Assembly (NCBI GenBank): GCA_025963265.1
Contig: JAOPUY010000363.1
Span: 1 to 6,139 of the forward strand
Length of the DNA stretch: 6,139 bases
Direction: 5' to 3'
From: Frankiales bacterium
Lineage (GTDB): Bacteria > Actinomycetota > Actinomycetes > Mycobacteriales > Jatrophihabitantaceae
The notes under the pieces were generated by a model. The model made no database searches and was not told the origin of the DNA. It worked only from the letters and a program-made list of their open reading frames with translations. Both the position numbers and the translations under genes were made by a program. This document shows positions 5,075 through 6,139 of this stretch, in pieces. Position 1 is the stretch's first letter, and each line of letters starts with the position of its first letter.

Positions 5075-6139
5075 ATGTCGTCGTCGTTCGAGCTCTCGGC
5101 CGAGCACGAGACTTTCCGCAAGGTCGTCCGCGACTTCGCCGCGCAGGAGATCGCGCCCCACGTCGCCGACTGGGACCGCGAATGCCGCCTCCCGCTCGAC
5201 CTCGTGCGCGCCATGGGCGATCTCGGCCTGTTCGGGCTGATCGCGCCCGAGGAGTACGGCGGAGGCGGCGGCGACTTCACCAGTCTCTGCGTGGCCATCG
5301 AGGAACTGGGACGAGTCGACCAGTCGATCGGCATCACCCTCGAGGCCGGCGTCGGGGTGGGAATCAACCCGATCCTGACCTACGGCACGGACGAGCAAAA
5401 GCAGCGCTGGCTGCCGGATCTGGTGACCGGCCGGGCGCTGGCCGGCTTCGGACTGACCGAGCCGGACGCGGGCTCGGACGCCGGCGCGACCAAGACCCGG
5501 GCCGTCCTCGACGGCGATGAGTGGGTGGTCAACGGCACCAAGGCCTTCATCACCAACTCCGGCACCGAGATCACCTCCGTCGTCACGATCACCGCCCGCA
5601 CCGGCGGCGCCGACAGCGACGAGGTGTCGACCATCATGATCCCCGCCGGGACCGCCGGATTCACCGTCGATCCGCCGTACCGCAAGCTCGGCTGGCACAT
5701 CAGCGACACCCACGGGCTGAGCTTCGACGATTGCCAAGTTCCCGCCTCGAACCTGCTGGGCCAGCGCGGCCAGGGGCTGCGGCAATTCCTGGCCGTGCTC
5801 GACGACGGGCGGATCGCCATCGCCGCCCTTGCCGTCGGATTGGCCCAGGCCTGCCTGGACCTCTCGCTCGACTACGCCAAGCACCGCACCACGTTCGGGG
5901 CGCCCATCGGCTCGCGGCAGGGAATCGCCTTCCAGCTGGCCGATCTCGCGGTGTCGGTCGAGGCCTCACGCCTGCTCACCTACAAGGCGGCCGCGATGAA
6001 GGACGCCGAGCGCCCCGTGAACGAGCTCAAGCAGGCGGCAGCGGTCGCGAAGCTTTACGCCACCGTGGCGGCCGTCACCGCGACCCGGGTCGCGACCCAG
6101 GTCTTCGGCGGCAACGGCTTCATGGAGGAGTACCCGGTC
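5075..6139 (+). CDS. Acyl-CoA dehydrogenase, C-terminus cut by window edge
   Basis: The first 355 residues of an FAD-dependent acyl-CoA dehydrogenase (usual length about 380-390) are present. The enzyme makes the alpha,beta double bond in acyl-CoA thioesters and passes electrons to electron-transfer flavoprotein. Family signature 1 is FGLTEPDAGSDAGATKT (125-141), followed by WVVNGTKAFITNSG (150-163). KLGWHISDTHGLSFDDCQVP (204-223) marks the middle beta domain, and QVFGGNGFMEEYPV (342-355) begins signature 2. The C-terminal helices carry RTTFGAPIGSRQGIAFQLADL (271-291), a flavin-contact segment. Gly245 occupies the place of the catalytic Glu of isovaleryl-CoA dehydrogenase. The base is therefore expected at the medium/short-chain position, about 20-25 residues beyond the window. 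The ATG at 5075 has SD TGGAGG six nt upstream. The divergent LiuR-like regulator suggests a role in branched-chain or short-chain acyl-CoA catabolism, resembling the role described for streptomycete AcdH; the exact substrate is unknown. Confidence 0.95.
   Translation, partial: MSSSFELSAEHETFRKVVRDFAAQEIAPHVADWDRECRLPLDLVRAMGDLGLFGLIAPEEYGGGGGDFTSLCVAIEELGRVDQSIGITLEAGVGVGINPILTYGTDEQKQRWLPDLVTGRALAGFGLTEPDAGSDAGATKTRAVLDGDEWVVNGTKAFITNSGTEITSVVTITARTGGADSDEVSTIMIPAGTAGFTVDPPYRKLGWHISDTHGLSFDDCQVPASNLLGQRGQGLRQFLAVLDDGRIAIAALAVGLAQACLDLSLDYAKHRTTFGAPIGSRQGIAFQLADLAVSVEASRLLTYKAAAMKDAERPVNELKQAAAVAKLYATVAAVTATRVATQVFGGNGFMEEYPV

Noticed and set aside
5024..5884. An upstream extension of the MerR frame to a 423-residue protein
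   Set aside because: The extra 287 residues are antisense to the well-supported acyl-CoA dehydrogenase, are low-complexity, and precede a complete MerR HTH that should lie at the N-terminus.

Overview
The window is about 70% G+C. It reads as an ordinary chromosomal segment of a high-GC Gram-positive (actinobacterial) genome. Three things support this: a MurT-type lipid II amidation ligase, a secreted protein with three RLxDTR...DVxGY repeats of the kind common in actinomycetes, and starts that use GTG or lack a Shine-Dalgarno sequence. Species cannot be assigned from the sequence. There is no sign of a mobile element, CRISPR array, tRNA or rRNA.

Layout, left to right: (1) the N-terminal 195 residues of a minus-strand murT, running off the left edge; (2) a 905-residue minus-strand secreted protein with a signal peptide, a low-complexity Ala/Pro/Thr linker, three ~115-residue repeats and a ~450-residue C-terminal domain of uncertain function, possibly an alpha/alpha-toroid carbohydrate-active domain; (3) a 240-bp intergenic region holding the upstream region of the secreted protein (good SD, a 22-bp inverted repeat) and a weak GC-rich hairpin after the next gene; (4) a minus-strand membrane-anchored endonuclease/exonuclease/phosphatase (EEP) family protein; (5) a minus-strand MerR-family regulator closely resembling LiuR, 34 nt upstream of the EEP gene and probably co-transcribed with it; (6) a 51-bp divergent control region with a 26-bp interrupted palindrome; (7) the first 355 residues of a plus-strand acyl-CoA dehydrogenase, running off the right edge.

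The clearest functional unit is the right-hand divergent pair. A LiuR-like regulator, its probable operator and an acyl-CoA dehydrogenase together suggest control of branched-chain amino acid or short-chain acyl-CoA catabolism. The left-hand genes concern the cell envelope: murT acts on lipid II, and the large secreted protein may act on or bind envelope or extracellular polymer. No wholly new system is evident. The best candidate for undescribed biology is the C-terminal domain of the 905-residue secreted protein. Many long open frames here, including a 905-codon one exactly antisense to the secreted protein, are GC-bias shadows and are not annotated.
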